Shown piece by piece: positions 1-7,739 of a stretch of DNA of 25,677 nt; position 1 is the first letter of the stretch, and each line of letters starts with the position of its first letter. The notes below the pieces were generated by a model that saw only the letters and a list, made by a program, of their open reading frames with translations, had not been told where the DNA came from and made no database searches. Where the stretch lies: NCBI GenBank assembly GCA_035252155.1, contig DATFDL010000105.1, positions 1 through 25,677 of the forward strand. Reading direction: 5' to 3'. Source of the DNA: JAICLL01 sp035252155 (lineage in GTDB: Bacteria > Planctomycetota > Planctomycetia > Pirellulales > JAICIG01). The translations under genes were made by a program, and so were the position numbers.

Positions 1-28
1 GAACCCTGAACCCTGACCCCTGAACCCT
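1..28. repeat. GAACCCT heptamer tandem repeat at window edge
   Basis: Four consecutive 7-base units, GAACCCT GAACCCT GACCCCT GAACCCT, with one substitution in the third. The array may continue beyond the left edge. It lies inside the C-terminal coding end of the minus-strand glycosyltransferase. The same heptamer forms the arrays at 21122-21281. Confidence 0.9.
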
Positions 29-727
29 CTCGAGCATCAGCCAAACCCACAGCCGCACCGTCTCGAAGAGTGCCGCGGCGGCTTTCCAGGGCGTGACAGT
101 GCCGCGGCCGTGGCGGCGGGCGTGATAGTCGGCGGCCACTCGGTCGATTCGGTAGCCGGCCGCGAAGGCCCGCACAATCAGTTCCACGGTCACCGTGCTG
201 ACGCCCCGCGAACGCACGGCGAGCGACCCCAAAACCTCGCGGCGAAAGAACTGCACGAAGTTGTGATCGACCACCGGGCTGCGGAAAAGCAGCCGCAGCA
301 AGCCGATATTGATCCAACTCAGCAGTTTGCGGCCCCAGCCATAGGCCCGGCGGCCGCGTCGCTCGACCACCACCACGTCGGCCCCCTCGGCAAATCGCTG
401 CCAGACGCGGGGCAGGTCGAACGGGTCGAACGGCAGGTCGATGCCGTTGTGGGTGACCACGGCGCCGCGGGCCGCCCGAAAGCCGGTCAAAATCGCCTCG
501 ACCTGTCCACGATTGACGGCATGGGCGATGACGCGAATTCGCGGATCGGCGGCGGCCAGTTGGGCCGCCACTTCGCCCATGCCATCGGTCGAGCCATCGT
601 CGACGATGATAAGTTCGTATTCGCGCAAACCCGCCGCCTCGCACGCGCGGCGGTATGCCTCGACGGCCGCGGGCAGCGACTCGCACTCGTTGTAGCCGGG
701 CAAGACGATCGAAAGGTCGACGGACAT
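1..727 (-). CDS. Family 2 glycosyltransferase (polyprenyl-phosphate sugar transferase-like), 3' end cut by window
   Basis: Read on the minus strand from ATG at 725-727, this frame has no stop through to base 1 (242 codons). It starts MSVDLSIVLPGYNECESL, the N-terminal beta strand of GT-A family 2 enzymes. It then has the nucleotide-binding IIVDDGSTDGMGEV and a donor/metal-site region THNGIDLPFDPFD in the place where DPM1/DPMS-like enzymes carry DxD. The later part (DHNFVQFFRREVL, RSRGVSTVTVELIVRAF, HARRHGRGTVTPWKAA) also fits polyprenol-phosphate mannosyl/glucosyl transferases, which are about 230-250 residues. The usual reaction is transfer of a sugar from a nucleotide donor to a lipid phosphate at the cytoplasmic membrane; donor and acceptor cannot be read here. 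The last visible codons lie in a GAACCCT heptamer array, so the C-terminal tail (ERVQGSGFRV) is repeat-encoded. The stop must lie just outside the window. Confidence 0.85.
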   Translation of the reverse strand, partial: MSVDLSIVLPGYNECESLPAAVEAYRRACEAAGLREYELIIVDDGSTDGMGEVAAQLAAADPRIRVIAHAVNRGQVEAILTGFRAARGAVVTHNGIDLPFDPFDLPRVWQRFAEGADVVVVERRGRRAYGWGRKLLSWINIGLLRLLFRSPVVDHNFVQFFRREVLGSLAVRSRGVSTVTVELIVRAFAAGYRIDRVAADYHARRHGRGTVTPWKAAAALFETVRLWVWLMLERVQGSGFRV

Positions 728-741
728 TGTTCCGAGAGTGT

Positions 742-840
742 GTAGGGTGGGACGAGCTTGCGAGTCCCACCTTTCGGTTGCGCACGCGGATATGTCATTG
801 TGGGGCAAAGGTGGGACTCCCTTCGCTCGGCCCACCCTAC
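742..840. repeat. Inverted pair of GTAG-headed REP-like palindromes
   Basis: The left copy (742-771) starts GTAG and has 8-base arms GGTGGGAC (746-753) and GTCCCACC (764-771). The right copy is inverted and ends CCCACCCTAC at 840, so it also reads GTAGGGTGGG on the minus strand; its arms are GGTGGG (810-815) and CCCACC (831-836). A short head tetranucleotide followed by an imperfect palindrome, with two copies in opposite orientation, is the layout of REP/BIME elements. It sits in the spacer upstream of the minus-strand glycosyltransferase start. Confidence 0.75.
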
Positions 841-855
841 GGCCTGGTTCCTCGA

Positions 856-896
856 CGCCGACTGGCGTCGGCGACACACAGCCGAGGGCGACTGTG
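856..896. repeat. Two adjacent short hairpins downstream of the hydrolase gene
   Basis: The first hairpin is CGCCGAC (856-862) with GTCGGCG (867-873) and a 4-base loop. The second pairs CACAG (877-881) with CTGTG (892-896). They lie between the minus-strand hydrolase stop at 952 and the REP pair at 742-840. They could act on the 3' end of the hydrolase transcript, but there is no T-tract on either strand, so no intrinsic terminator is claimed. Confidence 0.45.
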
Positions 897-951
897 CCAC
901 ATGCCGTTACCGAGGTTGCGGATTTTGAAAGTAAAAACCGATCAAAGGCTG

Positions 952-1959
952 TTACCTGTCTGTCTTCTCAAGCCGCTCAGCGACGTTGGGCTCCGCAAAA
1001 AACCGACTCACTCTGCCCAACCCGTCGAAGAGATACCGAATGGCCGAAATATGTCCGGCCTCGTACCAGATGATCTGGGGCTCGCCCAGGGCATGCCAGA
1101 GCGACTCGGTGCAGGCGCGGGGAATAATCTCGTCACGGCTGGCATTGAGCATCAAGATCGGCTTGCCGCGAGCGCGCTCGGCGTAAGTCACCGGGTCGAT
1201 ACTTTTCCACAGGTTGAAAAACTCTTCCTTGGTGCCGCCGTCGGCCAGCCAGCGATCGCGCAGGCGGGACAGCTTCGGATCTTCCCAGGCCACCTGGGCG
1301 ACATCGCCGCCCGCGAGCATCAAGCACGCCTTGCTGAGCCGTGGCTCGATGCTCACGGCCAAGGCGCTGGTGATGCCGCCCAAGCTGATCCCGAAGACGC
1401 CCAACCGGTCGGCGTCTACCTCGTCCTTCTCGGCAAGCCAGGCGACGCCGCGGCGGATATCCAAAATGCCTTGCCGCATGCCGGCGACCGTTTGGCGCGG
1501 ATCTTCCGAAATCATCCTGGCCTTCTCTCCGGGCTGCCGCCGAGGTCCGTAATAAGGCAACTTCAAGAAGAGTGCCGCCACGCCCTGATCGGCCAGTTGC
1601 CGAGCGAACAGCCGCGACAAATCAAAGTCGCCCCCCAAGATGTGCAACACGATCACCGCCGGATGCTTGCCCGACCGTCGCGGTCGAAAATATTCGCAAT
1701 GAACCGTGTTGTTGTTGACGTGCGGCGTCTCGACGGGCGAGGGAAAGGTGACCTCAAAAACGTCGTAGGTCTTCGCCACGCTCGGCAGCGGGGTCTGGCG
1801 GAAGTCGAACTTATGATCGTCCAGCCGGAACAATTCAGGCACTTGCCCTTCATCGGCGGTAGGGCGGAAATGCACCTCGCCGTGCCGCGCGGTCTGCCCG
1901 GCGAGTGCCAGGCAGTGCATCGACAAAATTAATGCTAGGGTAGCCACAGTACGAAGCAT
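952..1959 (-). CDS. Secreted alpha/beta hydrolase (dienelactone hydrolase/acyl esterase type)
   Basis: This 335-residue protein is read on the minus strand. The frame is open upstream to 2085, but ATG 1957-1959 is preferred: GGAAGG lies 7 bases upstream, and the protein then begins with a clean signal peptide, MLRTVATLALILSMHCLALAGQ. The alpha/beta hydrolase core follows: PAVIVLHILGGDFD (oxyanion-hole strand), the nucleophile elbow GVFGISLGG (G-x-S-x-G), the acid region MLNASRDEIIP, and a C-terminal AGHISA supplying the His. All three triad residues are therefore present. Substrate is unknown; the fold and export suggest hydrolysis of an ester or similar bond outside the cytoplasm. It is transcribed divergently from the small secreted protein gene at 2201 and stands alone on its strand. 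Confidence 0.85.
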   Translation of the reverse strand: MLRTVATLALILSMHCLALAGQTARHGEVHFRPTADEGQVPELFRLDDHKFDFRQTPLPSVAKTYDVFEVTFPSPVETPHVNNNTVHCEYFRPRRSGKHPAVIVLHILGGDFDLSRLFARQLADQGVAALFLKLPYYGPRRQPGEKARMISEDPRQTVAGMRQGILDIRRGVAWLAEKDEVDADRLGVFGISLGGITSALAVSIEPRLSKACLMLAGGDVAQVAWEDPKLSRLRDRWLADGGTKEEFFNLWKSIDPVTYAERARGKPILMLNASRDEIIPRACTESLWHALGEPQIIWYEAGHISAIRYLFDGLGRVSRFFAEPNVAERLEKTDR

Positions 1960-2200
1960 GGGAACGCCTTCCAGCGGGTAGAGCCGGCCCATCAGAATGA
2001 ATCGTGCGGTGGAAAGCAAGACGGATTTGGTTTGACCGGCGTATGCGGCGGCCTTAAAATGGCGATGTTTTAGCGGATGCCGCAATCTGATTCTTTTCTT
2101 TCTCTCTCACGCGCGCGACGGCGAGCGAAGCGTACCGATGCGGAATTGCAAGCTCTTGGCAACGCCGGCTGCGGCCAGGCGCGTCGCGGTCGCTCGGACC

Positions 2201-2611
2201 ATGCGCGCCATGGTGGCGGCGCTGTTGGCGGTTTTGGCCGCTTCGGCGGCCGAGGTCCGCGCAAGCTGCGGCGACTACGTTCACGTGTCAGGAGGAGGCG
2301 ACGCTGCTGCCCCGGTTGGCGATGAGCATCTGTCTCTGGCGCATCAATTCACGCTTCCCACGGGCCTTGATTCTCACCCGCCGGCGCCGTTGGCGCCAAG
2401 CTGCCAAGGTCCGAATTGCCGGCGACAACTTCCGCAGCCGACCCATTCGGTTCCGCCGGTGTCGATGGCCAGGACCCAGCAGTGGGCATGTTGGCTGTCA
2501 GACGTCGAACGATCGGATGTCAAATTCGCTGATCGAGCGATTGAGCTTTCACTTCATCCGCTGGCCGGGCATCGCCAGTCGATCGAACATCCTCCTCGGT
2601 TGATTCGTTAG
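2201..2611 (+). CDS. Small secreted protein of unknown function (CxGPxC motif)
   Basis: The protein has 136 residues from ATG 2201. The frame opens at 2138, but 2201 gives a standard signal peptide (MRAMVAALLAVLAASAAEVRA) directly followed by the mature start SCGDYVHV; ATG 2210 is also possible. The mature part carries CQGPNC, a proline-rich stretch, and a C-terminal segment rich in Ser, Arg and His. I recall similar short exported planctomycete proteins with an N-terminal CGDY and a CxGPxC element, but no function is assigned to them. The four cysteines (one after the signal, two in CxGPxC, one in QQWACW) could form disulfides. No strong Shine-Dalgarno is visible. It lies upstream of, and in the same direction as, the cytochrome gene, 189 bases away. 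Confidence 0.6.
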   Translation: MRAMVAALLAVLAASAAEVRASCGDYVHVSGGGDAAAPVGDEHLSLAHQFTLPTGLDSHPPAPLAPSCQGPNCRRQLPQPTHSVPPVSMARTQQWACWLSDVERSDVKFADRAIELSLHPLAGHRQSIEHPPRLIR

Positions 2612-2669
2612 TCCCGGCCTTGTGCCGGCAGTTGCCCCTGGCGAACCGCGGCAAGCCGCGCGCTGACTT

Positions 2670-2693
2670 CGATGCGCACGGCCGTGCGCATCG
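2670..2693. repeat. 24-base perfect palindrome
   Basis: Bases 2670-2693 equal their own reverse complement; each half is CGATGCGCACGG. It lies in the 2612-2800 spacer between the small secreted protein and the cytochrome gene, 58 bases after the stop codon. There is no following T-run, so it could be a dimeric regulator site, a transcript-end hairpin without a U-tract, or a repeat member. The rest of the spacer shows nothing recognisable except AGGAT upstream of the ATG at 2801. Confidence 0.6.
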
Positions 2694-2800
2694 TACCACG
2701 ATCAGGGGGGTGATGGCCTCGACGCCCCGATTTCATCGTTTCATCGTTTTTTATTCTCGCGCGCCGGCCGTTGGCCGGGCCGCCTCTAGGATCGTAACGC

Positions 2801-5662
2801 ATGTCTGCAATTACACCTAATCCTCCGCAGACGCCGGTCGGCAAGCCGACGCCCAAAAAATATGTGCGGGCGGTCGGCCCGCGTCTGCGCAAGTTGTTGC
2901 TGTTTGTCTTCGCCCTGCTGGCGCTGCTAGGCGCCAACTCAGGCTATCTGGCCAGCATCACCGCGCTCGAATGGTGGACCCATCACACTTACCAGAACTA
3001 TTTCTATCAATACATGTTTCTGGGCCACCTGGCGCTGGGCTTGCTGCTGATCGTCCCGTTCGTCGTCTTCGGCGTGGTTCACATGCTCAATTCGTGGAAC
3101 CGCCGCAACCGCCGCGCCGTGCGCGTCGGATACGCCCTGTTCGCCGTCTGTATCACGGTGCTGGTCACCGGCTTGCTGTTGATGCGGGTGGTGGGACTCT
3201 TTGAATTGAAACAGCCGACCGCCCGCTGGCTGGTCTATTGGCTGCACGTCGGCGCGCCGCTGGCCGCGGGCTGGCTCTACTGGCTGCATCGCCTGGCCGG
3301 GCCGCGCATCAAATGGCGCATCGGCCTGGCCTACGCGGGGGCTGTGGCCGCCGTGGTGCTGGGCATGGTCTTGCTGCATTCTCAGGATCCGCGCCGCTGG
3401 AATGTGGCCGGCCCCAAAGAGGGCAAAAAGTATTTCGAACCTTCCTCGGCGATGACCGCCACGGGCAATTTCATCCCCGCCGACACGCTGATGATGGACA
3501 ACTACTGCCTGCAATGCCACAAAGACGCCTATGAAGGCTGGTTTCACAGCGCCCATCACTTCAGCTCATTCAACAACCCGGCCTATTTCTTCAGCGTGCG
3601 CGAGACCCGCGAAGTGGCCCTGAAGCGCGACGGCAGCGTGCAGGCCTCGCGCTGGTGCGCGGGCTGTCACGACCCGGTGCCGTTCTTTAGCGGGGCCTTC
3701 GACCGGGCCGATTACGATATTGTGAACGACCCCACCTCGCAGGCCGGCATCACCTGCACGGTCTGCCATGCCATCACCAACGTCAACAGCACCATCGGCA
3801 ATGCCGACTACACCATCGAAGAGCCGGTGCACTATCCGTTCGCGTTCAGCGAAAACCCGCTCTTGCAGTTCATCAATCAGCAGCTCATCAAGGCCAAGCC
3901 GTCGTTCCACAAGAAAACGTTTTTGAAGGACTTTCATAAGACGGCGGAGTTTTGCTCGACGTGCCATAAGGTAAATCTGCCCCGCGCGGTAACGCACTAC
4001 AAAGACTTTCTGCGCGGGCAAAACCATTACGACGCCTATTTGCTTAGCGGCGTTTCCGGGCATGGGGCGCGTAGCTTTTACTATCCCGAAGTCGCCAAGA
4101 CCAACTGCTCGGAGTGCCATATGCCGGCGCAAGCGTCGGGCGATTTCGGCGCGAAGTTGTTCGGAGAAGCCAAGGATCTGAGCATCCACAATCACCTGTT
4201 CGCGACGGCCAACACCGGGCTGGCCTGGTTCAACGACGACGCGGCGACGATCGCGGCCCACCAAAAGTTCTTGGAGGGGAATATGCGAATCGACCTCTTT
4301 GGTGTGCGCGAGGGCGGCGGCATCGACGGCGAACTGACCGCGCCGTTGCGGCCCGTAGTGCCCACGCTGACGCCCGGCCGCAAATACCTGCTCGAAACCG
4401 TCATCCGCACGCTCAAGCTGGGGCATCTCTTTACCCAGGGCACTGTGGACTCGAATGAAGTTTGGGTTGACGTGACGGTGAGTAGCGACGGGCGAGTAAT
4501 CGGCCGCAACGGCGCGCTGAGCGACGACAGCGAAGTCGACCCCTGGTCACACTTCATCAACGTCTTCATGCTCGACCGCGAAGGCAACCGCATCGACCGC
4601 CGCAACCCCCAAGACATCTTCGTGCCGCTCTACAATCACCAAATTCCGCCTGGCGCGGGGCAGGTGGTGCACTACGAACTGGATTTGCCCGACGACGTGG
4701 CGGCGCCCGTCACCGTCGAGGTGAAGCTTCAATACCGCAAATTCGACAAAGCCTATATGGACCACATCGCCGGCGGCGTGAAGCCGGGCGATCGTCCGCT
4801 CCGCGGCCACACGCCGGGTCGGCCGTATCGCAATGAACTGCCCATCACCACGCTGGCCGTCGATCGCATCACGTTTCCGGTGTCCGGCGCCGAAGAGCCG
4901 CTCGAGAACGCTGCCTCAACCATTCTGCCTTGGCAACGGTGGAACGATTATGGCATCGGGCTGCTGCTCGAAGGCCAGGGCGGCGCCAAGGGCGAGCTGA
5001 AGCAGGCCGAAGCCGCGTTCAAGGAGGTCGAAAAACTCGGTCGGTACGACGGTCCGCTTAACCTGGCCCGCGTCTATCAGACAGAGGGCCGGCTCGACGA
5101 AGCCGTCGAAGCGCTCAACCGAGCCGCGGAACATACCGATCCGCCCGCGCCGCCTTGGACGCTCAATTGGCTGACTGGCGTGGTCAACCGCCAGCAGGGC
5201 AATCTTGTTGACGCCGCCGAAAACTTCCGTCATGTGCTCGAAGACCGCACGCAGGAAATGATTGACCGCAAGTTTGATTTCAGCCTCGACTATGAAGTAA
5301 TTAACCTGTACGGCCAGACGCTGTTCGATCTGGCCAAGCAATCGCACGGCGCGAAACGTAAAGCGCAGCGCGAAGAGCGTCTGCGCCAAGCGGTCAAGCA
5401 ATTCGAAAAGACGCTTACCATCGACAGTGAGAATGTGGCGGCCCACTACAACTTGCAGTTGCTTTATAAGCAGCTTGGCGACAACGAAAAGGCGACGGAG
5501 CATGGCCGGTTGCACTTGCGGTACAAGCCCGACGATAACGCCGGTGACCGGGCCACGGCTCTGGCCCGCCAGCGTTATCCGGCCGCCAACCACGCGGCCG
5601 AGGCAATCGTGATTTATCCGCTGCGACGGCCTGGCGCGCCGGGTCTGCCCCAGGAACAATGA
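2801..5662 (+). CDS. Membrane cytochrome: five-helix domain + five-haem c-type region + TPR
   Basis: This is a 953-residue fusion. Residues about 30-192 hold five hydrophobic helices. His76 and His94 lie in helix 2 and His149 and His163 in helix 4, a spacing compatible with bis-His b-haem binding (inferred). Residues 236-440 hold five CxxCH c-haem sites: CLQCH 236, CAGCH 286, CTVCH 319, CSTCH 385 and CSECH 436; extra His residues (for example HSAHH 249-253) may be distal ligands. Residues about 480-700 look beta-rich and have no haem motif. Residues about 716-920 are TPR-like (ALNRAAEH, NFRHVLED, QFEKTLTID, HYNLQLLYKQLGDNEKA). c-type haems are attached outside the cytoplasmic membrane, so the C-terminal part should be periplasmic. 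A role in electron transfer between the quinone pool or periplasm and an unknown partner is likely. AGGAT sits upstream of the start. The ASPIC-UnbV gene follows after 125 bases. Confidence 0.85.
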   Translation: MSAITPNPPQTPVGKPTPKKYVRAVGPRLRKLLLFVFALLALLGANSGYLASITALEWWTHHTYQNYFYQYMFLGHLALGLLLIVPFVVFGVVHMLNSWNRRNRRAVRVGYALFAVCITVLVTGLLLMRVVGLFELKQPTARWLVYWLHVGAPLAAGWLYWLHRLAGPRIKWRIGLAYAGAVAAVVLGMVLLHSQDPRRWNVAGPKEGKKYFEPSSAMTATGNFIPADTLMMDNYCLQCHKDAYEGWFHSAHHFSSFNNPAYFFSVRETREVALKRDGSVQASRWCAGCHDPVPFFSGAFDRADYDIVNDPTSQAGITCTVCHAITNVNSTIGNADYTIEEPVHYPFAFSENPLLQFINQQLIKAKPSFHKKTFLKDFHKTAEFCSTCHKVNLPRAVTHYKDFLRGQNHYDAYLLSGVSGHGARSFYYPEVAKTNCSECHMPAQASGDFGAKLFGEAKDLSIHNHLFATANTGLAWFNDDAATIAAHQKFLEGNMRIDLFGVREGGGIDGELTAPLRPVVPTLTPGRKYLLETVIRTLKLGHLFTQGTVDSNEVWVDVTVSSDGRVIGRNGALSDDSEVDPWSHFINVFMLDREGNRIDRRNPQDIFVPLYNHQIPPGAGQVVHYELDLPDDVAAPVTVEVKLQYRKFDKAYMDHIAGGVKPGDRPLRGHTPGRPYRNELPITTLAVDRITFPVSGAEEPLENAASTILPWQRWNDYGIGLLLEGQGGAKGELKQAEAAFKEVEKLGRYDGPLNLARVYQTEGRLDEAVEALNRAAEHTDPPAPPWTLNWLTGVVNRQQGNLVDAAENFRHVLEDRTQEMIDRKFDFSLDYEVINLYGQTLFDLAKQSHGAKRKAQREERLRQAVKQFEKTLTIDSENVAAHYNLQLLYKQLGDNEKATEHGRLHLRYKPDDNAGDRATALARQRYPAANHAAEAIVIYPLRRPGAPGLPQEQ

Positions 5663-5679
5663 TATTAGGGAACGCGGAT

Positions 5680-5747
5680 GTAGCAGAATTCGTAAGAATT
5701 CTGGTCGGATGGCAAGGTGCGGCCCGACTTCTCACGAAGTCGGCTAC
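5680..5747. repeat. Inverted pair of GTAGC-headed REP-like palindromes
   Basis: The forward unit starts GTAGC at 5680 and folds CAGAATTC (5684-5691) on GAATTCTG (5696-5703). The inverted unit ends GGCTAC at 5747 and folds CCGACTT (5724-5730) on AAGTCGG (5737-5743). Written in the same orientation the two units share the pattern GTAGC-x-GA-x-TTCGT-x-AGAA-x-TC-x-GG, so they are diverged copies. The pair fills the spacer between the cytochrome and ASPIC-UnbV genes. Confidence 0.75.
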
Positions 5748-5787
5748 AGGAACGATCTGAGCCGGCTATGCAATCAGGAGAAACTCT

Positions 5788-7695
5788 GTGAGCGAACGAG
5801 AGTCGAAGAAGCCCCGGCCCGACGAACCGGCCATCGACCAAGACGAGCTGGAGCGCGACGACGCCGTCATCGGCCGGGCCTTCCGTTGGTCGTTGGCGGT
5901 GATCGTCATCGTGGCGGCAACGGCGGCGGGGGGCATCTATTGGGCCACGCGACCGGCGGCTGTCACCGTTTCACAAGACGACAATCGCGTCGCGGCGCAG
6001 ATGCGCAAATCGCTCAAAGCCGAACTGCCCGAAGTGCGTTTCACCGCCATTACGCAGGCGGCGGGCATCGACTTCGTACACGTGAACGGGGCCTACGGAG
6101 ACAAGCTCCTGCCCGAGACCATGGGCGGAGGCTGCGCGTTCTTCGATTTCGACCGCGACGGCGATCAGGACCTGTTGCTGGTCAATTCGTGCTACTGGCC
6201 CGATCACAAGCCGGCCGGCGCCGCCGACCCGACGCTGGCCTTGTACCGCAACGACGGCACGGGGCATTTCGAGAATGTCACGACCGAGTGCGGCCTGGCG
6301 GTCACCTGTTACGGCATGGGCGTGGCGGTGGGCGATTACGACAACGATGGCTGGGTCGATCTGTTCATTTCGACCGTCGGCCCGAATCTGCTGTTTCACA
6401 ACGAATCGGGCAAGTTTGTCAATGTCACCTCGGCGGCCGGCGTGGCGGGCGGCGACGGCGCCTGGAGCACCAGTTGCGGCTGGTTCGACTACGACAACGA
6501 CGGCGATCTCGACTTGTTTGTGGCCAACTATATCCGCTGGACCAAGGAGATTGACCTGGGATTGAACTGTACTCTCAAAGGCCACGGCCGGGCATATTGC
6601 CGGCCCGATGCCTTTGAAGGTGCTTTTCCCTATCTCTATCGCAACGACGGCCAAGGCAGGTTCGCCGACGTTTCGGCCGAGGCCGGCGTGCAGGTGCGCA
6701 ATCTCGACACCGGCGTGCCGCTGCCGAAAGCGCTGGGCATCGCCCCGGCCGATCTCGACGGCGACGGCTGGATCGACCTGGTAGTAGCCGACGACACCGT
6801 GCAGAACCTGCTGTTTCATAATCAGCGCAATGGCACGTTCGACGAGACCGGGGCGATTGCCGGCCTGGCGTTCGATTCCGACGGGCGTGCCCGTGGCGCG
6901 ATGGGCATCGACTGCGGCCGCATCCGCAACGACGGCACGGTGGCCATCGGCATCGGCAATTTCTCGAACGAACCGACAGCGTTGTACGTGTCGCAAGATG
7001 CCGAGCAGGCCGAGGGCATGCCGCAGTTTGTCGACGAGGCGGTTTCGACCGGCATCGGCCCTGCCTCGCGGCTGCTTTTGAAGTTTGGCCTCTTCTTTTT
7101 CGACTACGATCTCGATCGCCGGCTCGACGTGTTCACCGCCAACGGACATCTGGAAGAAGATATTCAAAAGGTGCAAGAGAGCCAGCGTTACGAGCAGCCG
7201 CCGCATCTGTTTTGGAACTGCGGCAGCGAGGCTGACACCGAGTTTTGCCGCGTGCCCGAGGCCAATTGCGGCGACGAATTCGCTCGGCCGATGGTGGGCC
7301 GCGGAGCAACTTATGCGGATATCGACGGCGACGGCGATCTCGACATCTTGATCACCGCCGTCGGCAGCCGCCCGCGGTTGTTGCGCAACGACCAGTTGCT
7401 GGGGCATCATTGGTTGCGGGTGAAGCTGCGTGGCACCCACTGCAACCGCGACGCCATCGGCGCGCGGGTCGAGGCCGAGGTGGCCGGCGAGCTATTGAGC
7501 CGGCAGGTCATGCCGACGCGCAGTTATCTCTCGCAAGTCGAGTTGCCCGTCACGTTCGGGCTGGGCCCCGCGACGCAGATCGACCGCCTGACGGTCATCT
7601 GGCCCGACGGCAGCCGGCAGGACGTGCCGAACGTCGAAATTGATCGGCTGATCGAGGTCGAGCAAGACACCAGTGCGGTGGCGAGCGGGCGTTAA
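5788..7695 (+). CDS. Membrane-anchored CRTAC1-family protein (VCBS/FG-GAP repeats + ASPIC/UnbV domain)
   Basis: The protein has 635 residues. The start is GTG 5788, chosen because AGGAG (5776-5780) stands 7 bases upstream. After a charged cytoplasmic tail, residues 34-52 (SLAVIVIVAATAAGGIYW) form a single membrane anchor. The rest is a beta-propeller-like array with Ca-binding DxDxDG-type loops: FFDFDRDGDQDLL 118-130, VGDYDNDGWVDLF 181-193, WFDYDNDGDLDLF 232-244, ADLDGDGWIDLV 321-332, a degenerate DYDLDRRLDVF, and DIDGDGDLDIL near the C-terminus. The last ~100 residues match the ASPIC/UnbV domain (GHHWLRVKLRG, DAIGARVEAE, SYLSQVELPVTFGLG, RLTVIWPDGSRQ). Biochemical function is unknown for this family. 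Members often neighbour TPR or cytochrome genes in planctomycetes and acidobacteria, as here. Confidence 0.9.
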   Translation: MSERESKKPRPDEPAIDQDELERDDAVIGRAFRWSLAVIVIVAATAAGGIYWATRPAAVTVSQDDNRVAAQMRKSLKAELPEVRFTAITQAAGIDFVHVNGAYGDKLLPETMGGGCAFFDFDRDGDQDLLLVNSCYWPDHKPAGAADPTLALYRNDGTGHFENVTTECGLAVTCYGMGVAVGDYDNDGWVDLFISTVGPNLLFHNESGKFVNVTSAAGVAGGDGAWSTSCGWFDYDNDGDLDLFVANYIRWTKEIDLGLNCTLKGHGRAYCRPDAFEGAFPYLYRNDGQGRFADVSAEAGVQVRNLDTGVPLPKALGIAPADLDGDGWIDLVVADDTVQNLLFHNQRNGTFDETGAIAGLAFDSDGRARGAMGIDCGRIRNDGTVAIGIGNFSNEPTALYVSQDAEQAEGMPQFVDEAVSTGIGPASRLLLKFGLFFFDYDLDRRLDVFTANGHLEEDIQKVQESQRYEQPPHLFWNCGSEADTEFCRVPEANCGDEFARPMVGRGATYADIDGDGDLDILITAVGSRPRLLRNDQLLGHHWLRVKLRGTHCNRDAIGARVEAEVAGELLSRQVMPTRSYLSQVELPVTFGLGPATQIDRLTVIWPDGSRQDVPNVEIDRLIEVEQDTSAVASGR

Positions 7696-7739
7696 TCAGA
7701 CAGCCAACGTGAAACTCCGCCAGGCAAGCCGGCGGCATC

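Noticed and set aside
110..745. 211-codon open frame on the plus strand
   Set aside because: It is antisense to the glycosyltransferase, whose minus-strand frame shows clear family motifs; the plus-strand translation has no recognisable domain.
655..1932. 425-codon open frame on the plus strand
   Set aside because: It is antisense to the alpha/beta hydrolase with its GxSxG motif; high GC produces long stop-free frames opposite real genes.
5971..7440. 489-codon open frame on the minus strand
   Set aside because: It is antisense to the ASPIC-UnbV gene; the regular Asp/Gly-rich loops of the real gene create a stop-free complement rich in Val/Ala/Ile.
7717..7735. Intrinsic terminator between the convergent ASPIC-UnbV and MBL genes
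   Set aside because: CCGCC/GGCGG gives only a 5-base stem and there is no T-tract on either strand.
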